Of a DNA stretch of 64,000 nucleotides, positions 56,142 through 64,000 are shown piece after piece (the first letter of the stretch is position 1; every line of letters starts with the position of its first letter). The translations under genes and the position numbers were made by a program. Origin of the DNA: Streptomyces cylindrosporus (GTDB lineage: Bacteria; Actinomycetota; Actinomycetes; Streptomycetales; Streptomycetaceae); assembly GCF_022698165.1 (NCBI RefSeq), contig NZ_JALDAY010000012.1:1-64000 (forward strand). The letters run 5' to 3'. The notes beneath the pieces are model-generated. The model made no database searches. It worked only from the letters and a program-made list of their open reading frames with translations, and was not told where the DNA came from.

Positions 56142-57833
56142 GTGCGGCCGGTAGGCAGCAAGTACCTGCTCGAGGAGCCGCTCGGGCGCGGCGCCACGGG
56201 CACCGTCTGGCGAGCCCGCCAGCGGGAGACCGCCGGGGCCGAGGCCGCCGTGCCCGGTCAGCCCGGCGAGATGGTCGCGATCAAGGTCCTCAAGGAAGAG
56301 CTCGCGAGCGACCCCGACATCGTGATGCGGTTCCTGCGCGAGCGCTCCGTCCTGCTCCGGCTGACGCACCCGAACATCGTGCGGGTGCGCGACCTGGTCG
56401 TCGAGGGCGATCTGCTGGCCCTGGTCATGGACCTCGTCGAAGGCCCCGACCTGCACCGCTACCTGCGCGAGAGCGGCCCCTTCAGCCCGGTCGGCGCCGC
56501 CCTGCTCACCGCCCAGATCGCCGACGCGCTCGCCGCCAGCCACGCCGACGGCGTCGTCCACCGCGACCTGAAGCCGGCCAACGTCCTGCTCGCCCAGCAG
56601 GGCGGCCAGATGCACCCGATGCTCACCGACTTCGGCATCGCCCGCCTCGCCGACTCCCCGGGCCTGACCCGCACCCACGAGTTCGTCGGCACGCCCGCGT
56701 ACGTCGCGCCGGAGTCCGCCGAGGGCCGCCCGCAGACCTCCGCCGTCGACATCTACGGCGCCGGAATCCTGCTGTACGAGCTGGTCACCGGCCGTCCGCC
56801 GTTCTCCGGCGGCAGCGCCCTCGAAGTCCTCCACCAGCACCTCAGCGCCGAGCCGCGCCGCCCGTCCACGGTCCCGGACCCCCTGTGGACGGTCATCGAG
56901 CGGTGCCTGCGCAAGAACCCGGACGAGCGGCCGAGCGCCGAGAACCTCGCCCGCGGCCTGCGCGTGGTCGCCGAGGGCGTCGGGGTGCACGCCAACAGCG
57001 GGCAGATCGCCGCCGCGGAGGCGGTCGGCGCACTGCTCGGACCCGACCTCGCCCCGGCCACGGTCCCCGGCTCCGCCGACCCGACCCAGGTCCTGCCGCA
57101 CAGCGGCGCCGGTGCCTACGACCCGAACGCCGCGACCAACGTCCTGCCGCACACCGGCCGGCCCGGCCCCGTCGGCGCCGCCGACCCCACCGCCGTACTC
57201 CCGAGCACCGGAGCGGCCGACCCGACCGCGGTCATGCCGCCCATGCCGCAGGGACAGCCGGGGCAGGCCGGGCAGCAGCCCGAGCAGCCGCACCCCTGGC
57301 AGAACCAGTTGCGCGCCGCCCGCGACCGCAACGAACAGACGCAGGTCCAGTACCTCGACCCGAACGAGGACCCGCTGCGCCGCCGCCCCCAGCGCCAGGT
57401 CGCCCGGCCGCAGCAGCAGCCGCGCCCCCAGCAGCAGAACCGGCCCCAGGGGCCGCCGCAGGGACGGCCGCAGGGACGTCCGCAGGGTTACGGCTATCCG
57501 CAGCAGCAACAGCCGCAGCAGTACGCCCCGCCGCAGCACCAGCAGCCGCAGCGTTACGCGCCGCCGCCGGAGCAGCAGCGGCCCGTCCGGGAGCCGCGTC
57601 AGCCGCGGCAGCCGCGGCAGCCCAGCCCCAACCGGATGAAGATCCCCGGGCTCGGCTGCCTGAAGGGCTGCCTGTTCACGATCGTCATCCTGTTCGTGGC
57701 CGGGTGGCTGGTGTGGGAGTTCAGTCCGCTGCAGGACTGGATCGGCACGACCAAGAGCTACTGGCAGCAGCTGACCGACATGTTCAACACCGTCACCGGG
57801 TGGATCGGGGACCTCGGCAACGCCACGAAATAG
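56142..57833 (+). CDS. pkaA: Membrane-anchored Ser/Thr protein kinase PkaA
   Basis: A 563-residue Hanks-type kinase. Gly-rich loop GRGATG lies at 15-20, catalytic Lys48 in VAIK, HRDLKPAN at 140-147, DFG at 163-165 and APE at 189-191. A Pro/Gln-rich juxtamembrane stretch (about 370-505, with many PQQQ runs) leads to a C-terminal helix, CLFTIVILFVAGWLVWEF, and a short extracellular tail. The sequence matches my memory of Streptomyces coelicolor PkaA. The GTG at 56142 was chosen for its GGGAG ribosome-binding site. pkaB follows in the same direction, and the divergent FHA gene is a candidate partner. Confidence 0.93.
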   Translation: MRPVGSKYLLEEPLGRGATGTVWRARQRETAGAEAAVPGQPGEMVAIKVLKEELASDPDIVMRFLRERSVLLRLTHPNIVRVRDLVVEGDLLALVMDLVEGPDLHRYLRESGPFSPVGAALLTAQIADALAASHADGVVHRDLKPANVLLAQQGGQMHPMLTDFGIARLADSPGLTRTHEFVGTPAYVAPESAEGRPQTSAVDIYGAGILLYELVTGRPPFSGGSALEVLHQHLSAEPRRPSTVPDPLWTVIERCLRKNPDERPSAENLARGLRVVAEGVGVHANSGQIAAAEAVGALLGPDLAPATVPGSADPTQVLPHSGAGAYDPNAATNVLPHTGRPGPVGAADPTAVLPSTGAADPTAVMPPMPQGQPGQAGQQPEQPHPWQNQLRAARDRNEQTQVQYLDPNEDPLRRRPQRQVARPQQQPRPQQQNRPQGPPQGRPQGRPQGYGYPQQQQPQQYAPPQHQQPQRYAPPPEQQRPVREPRQPRQPRQPSPNRMKIPGLGCLKGCLFTIVILFVAGWLVWEFSPLQDWIGTTKSYWQQLTDMFNTVTGWIGDLGNATK

Positions 57834-57922
57834 CGCCCCGGCGCCCTGAAATAGCGCCGAGCTTGGGGATTTGTCGACATCCAGCGGGTGATTTCCGTCT
57901 CCGCGGTGAAGGTTGGCTGCCG

Positions 57923-57953
57923 CGACGCGTAGTTTTAGCGACAACACGCGTCG
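57923..57953 (+). promoter_or_regulatory. Inverted repeat immediately before the pkaB ribosome-binding site
   Basis: CGACGCGT (57923-57930) and ACGCGTCG (57946-57953) form a perfect 8-bp dyad with a 15-nt spacer. The second arm touches the GGTAGGAG ribosome-binding site of pkaB, so an RNA hairpin could affect translation, or the DNA dyad could be an operator. Confidence 0.45.
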
Positions 57954-57965
57954 GTAGGAGCAGTC

Positions 57966-59204
57966 TTGGGACGGAAGATCGGCAGCCGGTACACCGCGAA
58001 CCAGATCCTGGGGCGGGGCAGCGCCGGCACGGTGTGGCTGGGCGAGGGACCGGACGGGCCCGTCGCCGTGAAGCTGCTGCGCGAGGATCTCGCCTCCGAC
58101 CAGGAACTCGTCGGACGGTTCGTCCAGGAGCGCACGGCGCTGCTGGGCCTGGAGCACCCGAACGTCGTGTCGGTACGGGATCTGGTCGTGGACGGCAACG
58201 ACCTGGCCCTCGTCATGGACCTGGTCCGCGGCACCGATCTGCGCACCCGCCTCGACCGCGACCGGCGGCTCGCGCCGGAGGCCGCGGTCGCGATAGTCGC
58301 CGACATCGCGGACGGGCTGGCGGCCGCCCATGCCGCCGGGGTCGTGCACCGGGACGTGAAGCCGGAGAACGTGCTCCTCGACATGCAGGGCCCGCTGGGC
58401 CCCGGCGGGTCCCACCCGGCCCTCCTGACCGACTTCGGGGTCGCCAAGCTGATCGACTCCCCGCGCCGCACCCGTGCCACGAAGATCATCGGCACCCCGG
58501 ACTACCTGGCCCCGGAGATCGTCGAGGGCCTGCCGCCGAGGGCCGCGGTCGACATCTACGCCCTCGCGACCGTCCTCTACGAGCTCCTGGCGGGCTTCAC
58601 GCCCTTCGGCGGCGGACACCCGGGGGCCGTCCTGCGCCGCCACGTCACGGAGACGGTCGCCCCGCTCCCCGGCATCCCGGACGAGCTGTGGCAGCTCATC
58701 GTGCAGTGCCTGGCCAAGGCCCCGGCCTCCCGGCTGCGCGCCTCCGAGATGGGCGCACGGCTGAGGGAGCTGCTGCCGCTGGTCGCGGGCATGCCGCCAC
58801 TGGACGTGGACGAGCCGGACGCGGAGCCGCTGGAGGAGGCCGAGGAGGAGCCGGCCGCGGCGCGCTCCGGGGAGCCGGTACGGCGGCGGGGCGCGGTCCC
58901 TCTCGTGCCGGGCGCGAAGCCTGCCGACTCCAACCGCGACACGCATACGTCGATGAGGGTGCCGGGGCCGGACGAGCTGGCGGGCGGGGCCCGGGGTACG
59001 GCACGGGTGCCGAGGCCGACGGGATCTCCCAGGCCGGGTTCGGCGAGGCACCGGGCGGTGACGCGGCGCCGGCGGATCACGCTGGGGGCGGCCGCGGTGG
59101 CCCTGGTGGCGGCGGTGGGGGTCGGCACGTGGTGGGCGACGTCGGGCGACGACGCGGGCGCGACCCCGGGAGGCCCGACGAGCACGGCACCGGCGTCCCC
59201 GTGA
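57966..59204 (+). CDS. pkaB: Membrane-anchored Ser/Thr protein kinase PkaB
   Basis: A 412-residue Hanks-type kinase starting at TTG behind GGTAGGAG. The Gly-rich loop is GRGSAG at 17-21, with Lys36 in VAVK, HRDVKPEN at 128-135, DFG at 156-158 and APE at 182-184. An acidic then basic linker leads to a single helix near residues 372-392 (ITLGAAAVALVAAVGVGTWW) with a short Ser/Thr/Pro-rich extracellular tail. It resembles S. coelicolor PkaB. It lies 132 bp after pkaA; the spacer holds an inverted repeat. Confidence 0.93.
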   Translation: MGRKIGSRYTANQILGRGSAGTVWLGEGPDGPVAVKLLREDLASDQELVGRFVQERTALLGLEHPNVVSVRDLVVDGNDLALVMDLVRGTDLRTRLDRDRRLAPEAAVAIVADIADGLAAAHAAGVVHRDVKPENVLLDMQGPLGPGGSHPALLTDFGVAKLIDSPRRTRATKIIGTPDYLAPEIVEGLPPRAAVDIYALATVLYELLAGFTPFGGGHPGAVLRRHVTETVAPLPGIPDELWQLIVQCLAKAPASRLRASEMGARLRELLPLVAGMPPLDVDEPDAEPLEEAEEEPAAARSGEPVRRRGAVPLVPGAKPADSNRDTHTSMRVPGPDELAGGARGTARVPRPTGSPRPGSARHRAVTRRRRITLGAAAVALVAAVGVGTWWATSGDDAGATPGGPTSTAPASP

Positions 59205-59209
59205 ACGCC

Positions 59210-59230
59210 CCAGGGGGCTCCGCCCCCTGG
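59210..59230. terminator. Hairpin after pkaB
   Basis: A 9-bp stem CCAGGGGGC/GCCCCCTGG with a 3-nt loop lies 5 bp after the pkaB stop. This GGGGGCTCCGCCCCC element is common between Streptomyces genes. It lacks a T run but is placed as a terminator. The rest of the 184-bp gap before prfB shows no clear promoter. Confidence 0.65.
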
Positions 59231-59388
59231 ACCCCCGAGACCTTTGCCCACCCACCACCCGTTTCCAGTCGGCCAAGAAGTGGCCGGGATCCGGGGGGTG
59301 GGAGCGGAGCCCCAGGACAAAGGCGCCGGTCACAGGGCAGGGCTGCCGTACGGCAAGGTTCGGTTGCCACAGCCGTTAGGCTGGAGGC

Positions 59389-60492
59389 GTGGCAGTCGTC
59401 GACGTATCCGAAGAGCTCAAGTCCCTCTCCTCGACCATGGAGTCGATCGAGGCCGTTCTGGACCTCGACAAGCTGAGGGCAGACATCGCCGTGCTCGAGG
59501 AGCAGGCGGCCGCGCCGTCCCTGTGGGACAACCCGGACGAGGCGCAGAAGATCACCAGCAAGCTGTCCCACCTCCAGGCGGAGGTGCGGAAGGCCGAGGC
59601 CCTCCGTGGTCGCATCGACGACCTCGGCGTCCTCTTCGAGATGGCCGAGGAGGAGGACGACCCGGACACCCGCGCCGAGGCCGAGTCCGAGCTCGCCGCC
59701 GTCAAGAAGGCGCTGGACGAGATGGAGGTCCGGACGCTGCTGAGCGGTGAGTACGACTCCCGGGAGGCGCTCGTCAACATCCGCGCGGAGGCCGGCGGCG
59801 TCGACGCCGCCGACTTCGCGGAGAAGCTGCAGCGCATGTACCTGCGCTGGGCGGAGCAGCACGGTTACAAGACCGAGCTCATCGAGACCTCGTACGCGGA
59901 AGAGGCGGGCATCAAGTCCACCACCTTCTCCGTGCAGGCGCCGTACGCCTACGGGACGCTCTCCGTCGAGCAGGGGACACACCGGCTCGTGCGTATCTCC
60001 CCCTTCGACAACCAGGGGCGCCGGCAGACCTCCTTCGCGGGTGTCGAGGTGCTCCCCGTGGTCGAGCAGACCGACCACATCGAGATCGACGAGTCCGAGC
60101 TGCGGGTCGATGTGTACCGGTCGTCCGGACCCGGCGGGCAGGGCGTCAACACCACCGACTCCGCGGTGCGGCTCACCCACCTCCCCACCGGCATCGTCGT
60201 CTCCTGCCAGAACGAGCGGTCCCAGATCCAGAACAAGGCGACCGCCATGAACGTTCTTCAGGCGAAGCTGCTGGAGCGGCAGCGCCAGGAGGAGCGGGCC
60301 AAGATGGACGCCCTCAAGGACGGCGGCAGCTCCTGGGGCAACCAGATGCGGTCGTACGTCCTGCACCCGTACCAGATGGTCAAGGACCTGCGCACCGAGT
60401 ACGAGGTCGGCAACCCCGAAGCTGTGTTCAACGGCGAGATCGACGGCTTCATCGAGGCCGGTATTCGCTGGCGCAAGCAGCAGGAGAAGTAG
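59389..60492 (+). CDS. prfB: Peptide chain release factor 2
   Basis: A 367-residue class I release factor. The codon-recognition tripeptide Ser-Pro-Phe is at 204-206 in VRISPFDNQGRRQTS, identifying RF2 (UGA/UAA), and the peptidyl-hydrolysis motif GGQ is at 249-251 in SSGPGGQGVNTTDSAV. Unlike E. coli prfB there is no internal UGA or programmed frameshift: the frame is continuous. It starts with GTG. Streptomyces use UGA stops heavily, making RF2 essential. A strong terminator follows. Confidence 0.97.
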   Translation: MAVVDVSEELKSLSSTMESIEAVLDLDKLRADIAVLEEQAAAPSLWDNPDEAQKITSKLSHLQAEVRKAEALRGRIDDLGVLFEMAEEEDDPDTRAEAESELAAVKKALDEMEVRTLLSGEYDSREALVNIRAEAGGVDAADFAEKLQRMYLRWAEQHGYKTELIETSYAEEAGIKSTTFSVQAPYAYGTLSVEQGTHRLVRISPFDNQGRRQTSFAGVEVLPVVEQTDHIEIDESELRVDVYRSSGPGGQGVNTTDSAVRLTHLPTGIVVSCQNERSQIQNKATAMNVLQAKLLERQRQEERAKMDALKDGGSSWGNQMRSYVLHPYQMVKDLRTEYEVGNPEAVFNGEIDGFIEAGIRWRKQQEK

Positions 60493-60517
60493 TCGACGCG
60501 AGTTACTTTGTCGACAT

Positions 60518-60548
60518 GACAACTGCCGCCCTCGGGGCGGCAGTTGTC
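60518..60548 (+). terminator. Rho-independent terminator after prfB
   Basis: A perfect 14-bp stem (GACAACTGCCGCCC with GGGCGGCAGTTGTC) and 3-nt loop lies 26 bp after the prfB stop; GTTTGTCTGGGTTTT follows. Confidence 0.9.
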
Positions 60549-60786
60549 GTTTGTCTGGGTTTTACATCACACTCACAGGTTCCAACTCCCAGTAAACGAG
60601 GCGCAAGTGGACATTGCGCTCGCAACGGCCTTGACGTTGCTTTGAAAAATGGGAAGGGTTAAGCGCGGCATGCGTATCTCTGGGGCGCATGTGAACCGGG
60701 GGAAGGTTCAGCGCAGCGACCTCCTCCGTCGATCACGGCCCCCGAGCGCCGCCTACTGACGATGAGCTACTGGGGGTAGCAACCAG

Positions 60787-61566
60787 ATGACCAAGAAGAC
60801 GCGCGTCCGCATCGCGCGGATAGCGGCCGGTGTCGTGATCGCGGCCGGCGCCTCGCTGACGGCGGCCGGTGCCGCTTCCGCCCTGGACGCCAATGTCGGT
60901 GTCACCCTCGACGCCGGTGACACGGACGGTGGCACGAGCGACGGCGGTACCGACGGCGGCGCCATCGCCGGCCTGATCGGTGGTGACACCACGGGTGGCG
61001 ATTCGACCACGGGCGGTGACACCACCACGGGCGGTGACACGACGACCGGCGGCGACACCAGCATCGGTGGCCTGATCGGCGGTGACACCACGACCGGCGG
61101 CGACACTACGACCGGCGGTGACACCACCACGGGTGGCGACACCACGACCGGCGGTGACACCACGACTGGCGGTGACACCACCACGGGCGGTGACACGACG
61201 ACCGGCGGTGACACCACGACTGGCGGTGACACCACCACGGGCGGCAGCACGAGCGGCGGCAGCACCACCACCGGCGGTGACAGCGGCACCGGTGGCAGCA
61301 GCACCGGCGGCTCCAGCTCCACCGGTGGCAACGACACCGACCCCAACGGCGGCAGCAACGACAACTCCGCCCAGGAGGAGGGCTCCTCGGCCCTCACCGA
61401 CACCGGTTCGGACACCTCGGCCCAGGGCAGCGGCGACCAGCTCGCCGAGACCGGTGCCGGCCAGACCGCGTTCCTCATCGTCGGCGCGGCCACGATGATC
61501 GCCGGCGGCATCGGCTTCCGGGTGCTCCCGCGCCTGGTGGCCGGCCGTGGCGGTGCGGCTGCCTGA
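60787..61566 (+). CDS. LAETG sortase-anchored surface protein with TTTGGD repeats
   Basis: A 259-residue secreted protein. A basic N terminus and hydrophobic segment form a signal peptide, probably cut after about residue 33 (AGAASA). The body is dominated by a T-T-T-G-G-D hexapeptide repeated about a dozen times, then Ser/Gly/Thr-rich sequence. The C terminus has LAETG at 219-223, a hydrophobic helix and a short basic tail: a class E sortase substrate as in Streptomyces chaplins. It should be covalently attached to peptidoglycan. I do not recognise the repeat family. The ribosome-binding site is weak. Gap before it: an AT-rich run with TTGACG at 60631, no matching -10. Confidence 0.85.
   Translation: MTKKTRVRIARIAAGVVIAAGASLTAAGAASALDANVGVTLDAGDTDGGTSDGGTDGGAIAGLIGGDTTGGDSTTGGDTTTGGDTTTGGDTSIGGLIGGDTTTGGDTTTGGDTTTGGDTTTGGDTTTGGDTTTGGDTTTGGDTTTGGDTTTGGSTSGGSTTTGGDSGTGGSSTGGSSSTGGNDTDPNGGSNDNSAQEEGSSALTDTGSDTSAQGSGDQLAETGAGQTAFLIVGAATMIAGGIGFRVLPRLVAGRGGAAA
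60990..61245 (+). repeat. 18-bp repeat array encoding TTTGGD in the LAETG protein gene
   Basis: Successive 18-bp units of the kind GGCGGTGACACCACCACG encode the hexapeptide; silent third-position differences between units show an array that has expanded and drifted. An interruption near 61062-61080 encodes SIGGLIGG. Unit length is a multiple of three. Confidence 0.85.
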
Positions 61567-61617
61567 CGGTAGCCGACAGTAGGCGTGCGCCTACGGAGCG
61601 TACGGATGTCGTACGAC

Positions 61618-61654
61618 GAAGGGCCCGGAGCGTGTCACACGCTCCGGGCCCTTC
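61618..61654. terminator. Bidirectional terminator between the LAETG gene and the small zinc-ribbon gene
   Basis: A perfect 18-bp inverted repeat (GAAGGGCCCGGAGCGTGT and its complement) separated by one base lies between convergent genes. It is one of the strongest hairpins in the window. Confidence 0.92.
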
Positions 61655-61670
61655 TCCGTCTGTGGATGCC

Positions 61671-61862
61671 CTACGCGGTCTGGTGGGCCAGCAGCGCCAC
61701 GGCTGCGATCAGCACCGCCAGGAGGGCGATGAGTGCCATGGGGTTGAGCCCCGCCATGAAGTTCTCCTGCTGCAGCCGCTCGCGGTTCGCGCGGCACACG
61801 GGGCACCGGCCCTCGCTCACGGGCGCCGCGCAGTTCGCGCACACCAGCCGGTCGTACGTCAT
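61671..61862 (-). CDS. Small zinc-ribbon membrane protein
   Basis: A 63-residue protein. Four cysteines at 8, 11, 20 and 23 (CANC and CPVC) form a probable zinc ribbon, and a single helix spans about 42-59 (MALIALLAVLIAAVALLA), so the zinc module should sit on one side of the membrane as a small adaptor. No function is known to me. It lies between the LAETG gene and ftsE, divergent from ftsE; the 236-bp gap should hold both promoters. TATGGT at 62057-62062 is a possible ftsE -10 without a good -35. Confidence 0.82.
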   Translation of the reverse strand: MTYDRLVCANCAAPVSEGRCPVCRANRERLQQENFMAGLNPMALIALLAVLIAAVALLAHQTA

Positions 61863-62098
61863 GCGCCTCGCCCTCCTTGACCAACGGTTCCGTCTTGAGA
61901 ACGTCCGTGGGTCGGCGAACGTTCCCTCCCCCTACTGTGCCAGGTTCCTCCGGAGGCTGCGCGGGGGTCGCCTCCGGGGGGTGGGTGAGGTGTGCACATA
62001 ACGCCCATCGCGTACGCAACCTATGCCCGTGCCTGCGGTTGCACACCCGATTCGCGTATGGTCACGCTCATCTACCCCCGGCGACCCGTGGTGCACCC

Positions 62099-62788
62099 GT
62101 GATCCGATTCGACAACGTCTCCAAGGTCTACCCCAAGCAGACCCGCCCTGCACTCAGGGATGTGTCCCTGGAAGTGGAGAAGGGCGAGTTCGTCTTCCTC
62201 GTGGGGTCCTCCGGCTCCGGAAAGTCCACCTTCCTGCGGCTGATCCTCCGCGAGGAGCGGTGCAGTCACGGCCAGGTGCACGTCCTGGGCAAGGACCTCG
62301 CGCGCCTGTCCAACTGGAAGGTGCCGCAGATGCGCCGCCAGCTGGGGACCGTCTTCCAGGACTTCCGGCTGCTGCCGAACAAGACGGTCGCCGAGAACGT
62401 CGCCTTCGCGCAGGAGGTGATCGGCAAGTCCAAGGGCGAGATCCGCAAGTCCGTCCCCCAGGTGCTCGACCTCGTGGGCCTCGGCGGCAAGGAGGAGCGG
62501 ATGCCCGGGGAGCTGTCCGGTGGTGAGCAGCAGCGCGTGGCGATCGCGCGCGCCTTCGTGAACCGGCCCAAGCTGCTGATCGCCGACGAGCCCACCGGCA
62601 ACCTCGACCCGCAGACCTCCGTCGGCATCATGAAGCTGCTGGACCGGATCAACCGGACCGGCACGACCGTCGTGATGGCCACCCACGACCAGAACATCGT
62701 GGACCAGATGCGCAAGCGCGTCATCGAGCTGGAGAAGGGCCGCCTCGTCCGCGACCAGGCCCGCGGCGTCTACGGCTACCAGCACTGA
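62099..62788 (+). CDS. ftsE: Cell-division ABC ATPase FtsE
   Basis: A 229-residue ABC ATPase of standard FtsE length. Walker A is GSSGSGKST at 36-44, the signature LSGGEQQRVAIARA is at 139-152, and Walker B is LLIADEP at 159-165. With FtsX it forms a transporter-like complex that activates peptidoglycan hydrolases at the division site, rather than moving a solute. It starts with GTG at 62099, 36 bp before ftsX. Confidence 0.97.
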   Translation: MIRFDNVSKVYPKQTRPALRDVSLEVEKGEFVFLVGSSGSGKSTFLRLILREERCSHGQVHVLGKDLARLSNWKVPQMRRQLGTVFQDFRLLPNKTVAENVAFAQEVIGKSKGEIRKSVPQVLDLVGLGGKEERMPGELSGGEQQRVAIARAFVNRPKLLIADEPTGNLDPQTSVGIMKLLDRINRTGTTVVMATHDQNIVDQMRKRVIELEKGRLVRDQARGVYGYQH

Positions 62789-62824
62789 CCGCGACCGTCC
62801 CCGGAAAGGCCTGAAGAAGACGCC

Positions 62825-63742
62825 ATGCGCGCCCAGTTCGTACTGTCCGAGATCGGTGTCGGTCTCCGCCGCAACCTGACGATGACCTTCGCCGTCATCG
62901 TCTCCGTCGCCCTGTCGCTCGCCCTGTTCGGCGGGTCGCTCCTGATGAGCGACCAGGTCAACACGATGAAGGGCTACTGGTACGACAAGGTCAACGTCTC
63001 GATCTTCCTCTGCAACAAGAGCGACGCCGAGTCCGACCCCAACTGCGCCAAGGGCGCGGTCACCGACGACCAGAAGAAGCAGATCAAGGCCGATCTGGAC
63101 AAGATGGACGTCGTCCAGAAGGTCACCTACGAGTCGCAGGACGACGCGTACAAGCACTACAAGGAGCAGTTCGGCGACTCCCCGCTGGCCAGCTCCCTCA
63201 CCCCGGACCAGATGCAGGAGTCGTACCGCATCAAGCTGAAGGATCCGGAGAAGTACCAGGTCATCGCCACCGCCTTCGACGGGCGGGACGGCGTGCAGTC
63301 GGTGCAGGACCAGAAGGGGATCCTCGACAACCTCTTCGGGCTGCTCAACGGCATGAACTGGGCCGCGCGGGCGGTCATGGCGCTGATGCTGGTCGTCGCG
63401 CTGATGCTGATCGTCAACACCGTGCGCGTCTCCGCGTTCAGCCGCCGGCGTGAGACCGGGATCATGCGGCTGGTCGGCGCCTCCGGCTTCTACATCCAGG
63501 CGCCGTTCATCATGGAGGCCGCGGTCGCCGGGCTGATCGGCGGGACGGTCGCCTGCGGATTCCTGGTGATCGCGCGGTACTTCATCATCGATCACGGACT
63601 CGACCTGTCCCACAAGCTGAATCTGATCAATTTCATCGGCTGGGACGCCGTGCTCACGAAACTGCCGCTCATCCTGGCCACGAGTCTGCTGATGCCCGCG
63701 CTTGCCGCGTTTTTCGCGCTGCGCAAGTACCTGAAGGTGTGA
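62825..63742 (+). CDS. ftsX: Cell-division membrane protein FtsX
   Basis: A 305-residue FtsX. A first helix near residues 20-41 precedes a large extracytoplasmic domain (about 45-175), then three C-terminal helices beginning with MNWAARAVMALMLVVALMLI, and the VSAFSRRRETGIMRLVGAS loop that contacts FtsE. The extracytoplasmic domain carries CNKSDAESDPNC, two cysteines able to form a disulfide. In related bacteria this domain binds NlpC/P60-type hydrolases such as RipC. A terminator hairpin follows. Confidence 0.97.
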   Translation: MRAQFVLSEIGVGLRRNLTMTFAVIVSVALSLALFGGSLLMSDQVNTMKGYWYDKVNVSIFLCNKSDAESDPNCAKGAVTDDQKKQIKADLDKMDVVQKVTYESQDDAYKHYKEQFGDSPLASSLTPDQMQESYRIKLKDPEKYQVIATAFDGRDGVQSVQDQKGILDNLFGLLNGMNWAARAVMALMLVVALMLIVNTVRVSAFSRRRETGIMRLVGASGFYIQAPFIMEAAVAGLIGGTVACGFLVIARYFIIDHGLDLSHKLNLINFIGWDAVLTKLPLILATSLLMPALAAFFALRKYLKV

Positions 63743-63753
63743 CGCATGCCAAG

Positions 63754-63785
63754 AGGGCCGTACGGTCAAGACGCCGTACGGCCCT
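63754..63785 (+). terminator. Terminator after ftsX
   Basis: A 12-bp stem (AGGGCCGTACGG with CCGTACGGCCCT) has an 8-nt loop and begins about 12 bp past the ftsX stop, before the next gene on the same strand. TTCG follows, with no long T run. Confidence 0.78.
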
Positions 63786-63809
63786 TCGCGTTGTCCTAGA
63801 CTCACCGGC

Positions 63810-64000
63810 ATGTCAGGCCGCGACCTGTTCTGTCAGCCCCGCCGCATGCGCCGCGGGGCGGCCCTGACATTGCTCTTCGCGAGCGTGGTCGTCGCGGCCG
63901 CCGCGACCGGCTCCTTTCCCGAGACCGACCGGAAATCCGCGGCGGGCGAGGCGCGTTCCGCCGTCCCGGCCGGGCATCACGAGGACGTCGCCAAGGCGGC
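63810..64000 (+). CDS. Secreted protein, 5' fragment (possible S41 C-terminal processing protease)
   Basis: The last 191 bases open an ATG frame that runs off the window. The 63 visible residues have an Arg-rich start, a hydrophobic segment (ALTLLFASVVVAAAATGSF) and a charged mature start, so this is a signal peptide or anchor. In Streptomyces the gene after ftsX is usually an S41-family C-terminal processing protease, which is the basis for the suggestion; no catalytic part is visible here. Confidence 0.6.
   Translation, partial: MSGRDLFCQPRRMRRGAALTLLFASVVVAAAATGSFPETDRKSAAGEARSAVPAGHHEDVAKA

Noticed and set aside
59389..60492. Programmed frameshift in prfB
   Set aside because: The RF2 frame is continuous from the GTG to the stop, with no early in-frame UGA and no slippery site where E. 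coli has one.

Overview
The window is GC-rich (roughly 70% or more), gene-dense actinomycete DNA with few gaps between genes and G/C-ending codons. The gene set (MtrA-MtrB-LpqB, SecA, a 180-kDa-type NAD-glutamate dehydrogenase, two Ser/Thr kinases of the PkaA/PkaB type, RF2, FtsE-FtsX, an LAETG sortase substrate) points to the core chromosome of a Streptomyces species. From memory the order resembles the S. coelicolor region running from mtnA/mtrA to ftsEX; that comparison was not computed here. I see no rRNA, tRNA, insertion sequence, prophage or CRISPR array.

Layout. 0-5.7 kb: a leftward operon of a MoxR AAA+ ATPase, a DUF58 protein, DUF4129 and DUF4350 membrane proteins and a proline/glycine-rich polytopic membrane protein, closed by a strong terminator. 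5.8-15.2 kb: rightward genes for MtnA, the MtrA/MtrB two-component system with lipoprotein LpqB, a ComF-like phosphoribosyltransferase interrupted by a minisatellite, ribosome-hibernation factor HPF and an orphan NarL-type regulator; a pair of DnaA boxes lies before comF. 15.2-23.3 kb: a YcaQ-type DNA glycosylase, a GNAT acetyltransferase, SecA, an Rv3235-family protein, a DUF6912 protein, a HAD hydrolase and a DJ-1/PfpI protein. 23.3-28.9 kb: the very large glutamate dehydrogenase gene behind a structured leader. 28.9-48 kb: cell-surface genes, namely a TagGH/Wzm-Wzt-like ABC exporter opposite a TetR regulator with four iterated 28-bp motifs between them, GalE, several integral-membrane glycosyltransferase-like proteins, an OhrR/Ohr peroxide-resistance pair, and three tandem GT2-TagF fusion proteins of the teichoic-acid polymerase type. 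48-52 kb: a sugar-type ABC importer whose first permease carries an embedded extracytoplasmic domain. 52-59 kb: an FHA-FtsK/EssC-like ATPase opposite two membrane-anchored Ser/Thr kinases. 59-64 kb: RF2, an LAETG wall-anchored repeat protein, a tiny zinc-ribbon membrane protein, FtsE-FtsX and the start of a secreted protein.

How they fit together. Much of the window concerns the envelope: MtrAB-LpqB signalling, SecA export, glycopolymer synthesis and export, sortase display, FtsEX control of wall remodelling and Ser/Thr kinase signalling. The less ordinary signals are non-coding or repetitive: the 28-bp iterons, the paired DnaA boxes, the gdhA leader with mutually exclusive hairpins, an inverted repeat before pkaB, and in-frame minisatellites in comF, the FHA-FtsK gene and the LAETG gene. 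Many start codons were chosen by comparison with family length and Shine-Dalgarno spacing, and some could be off by a few codons.
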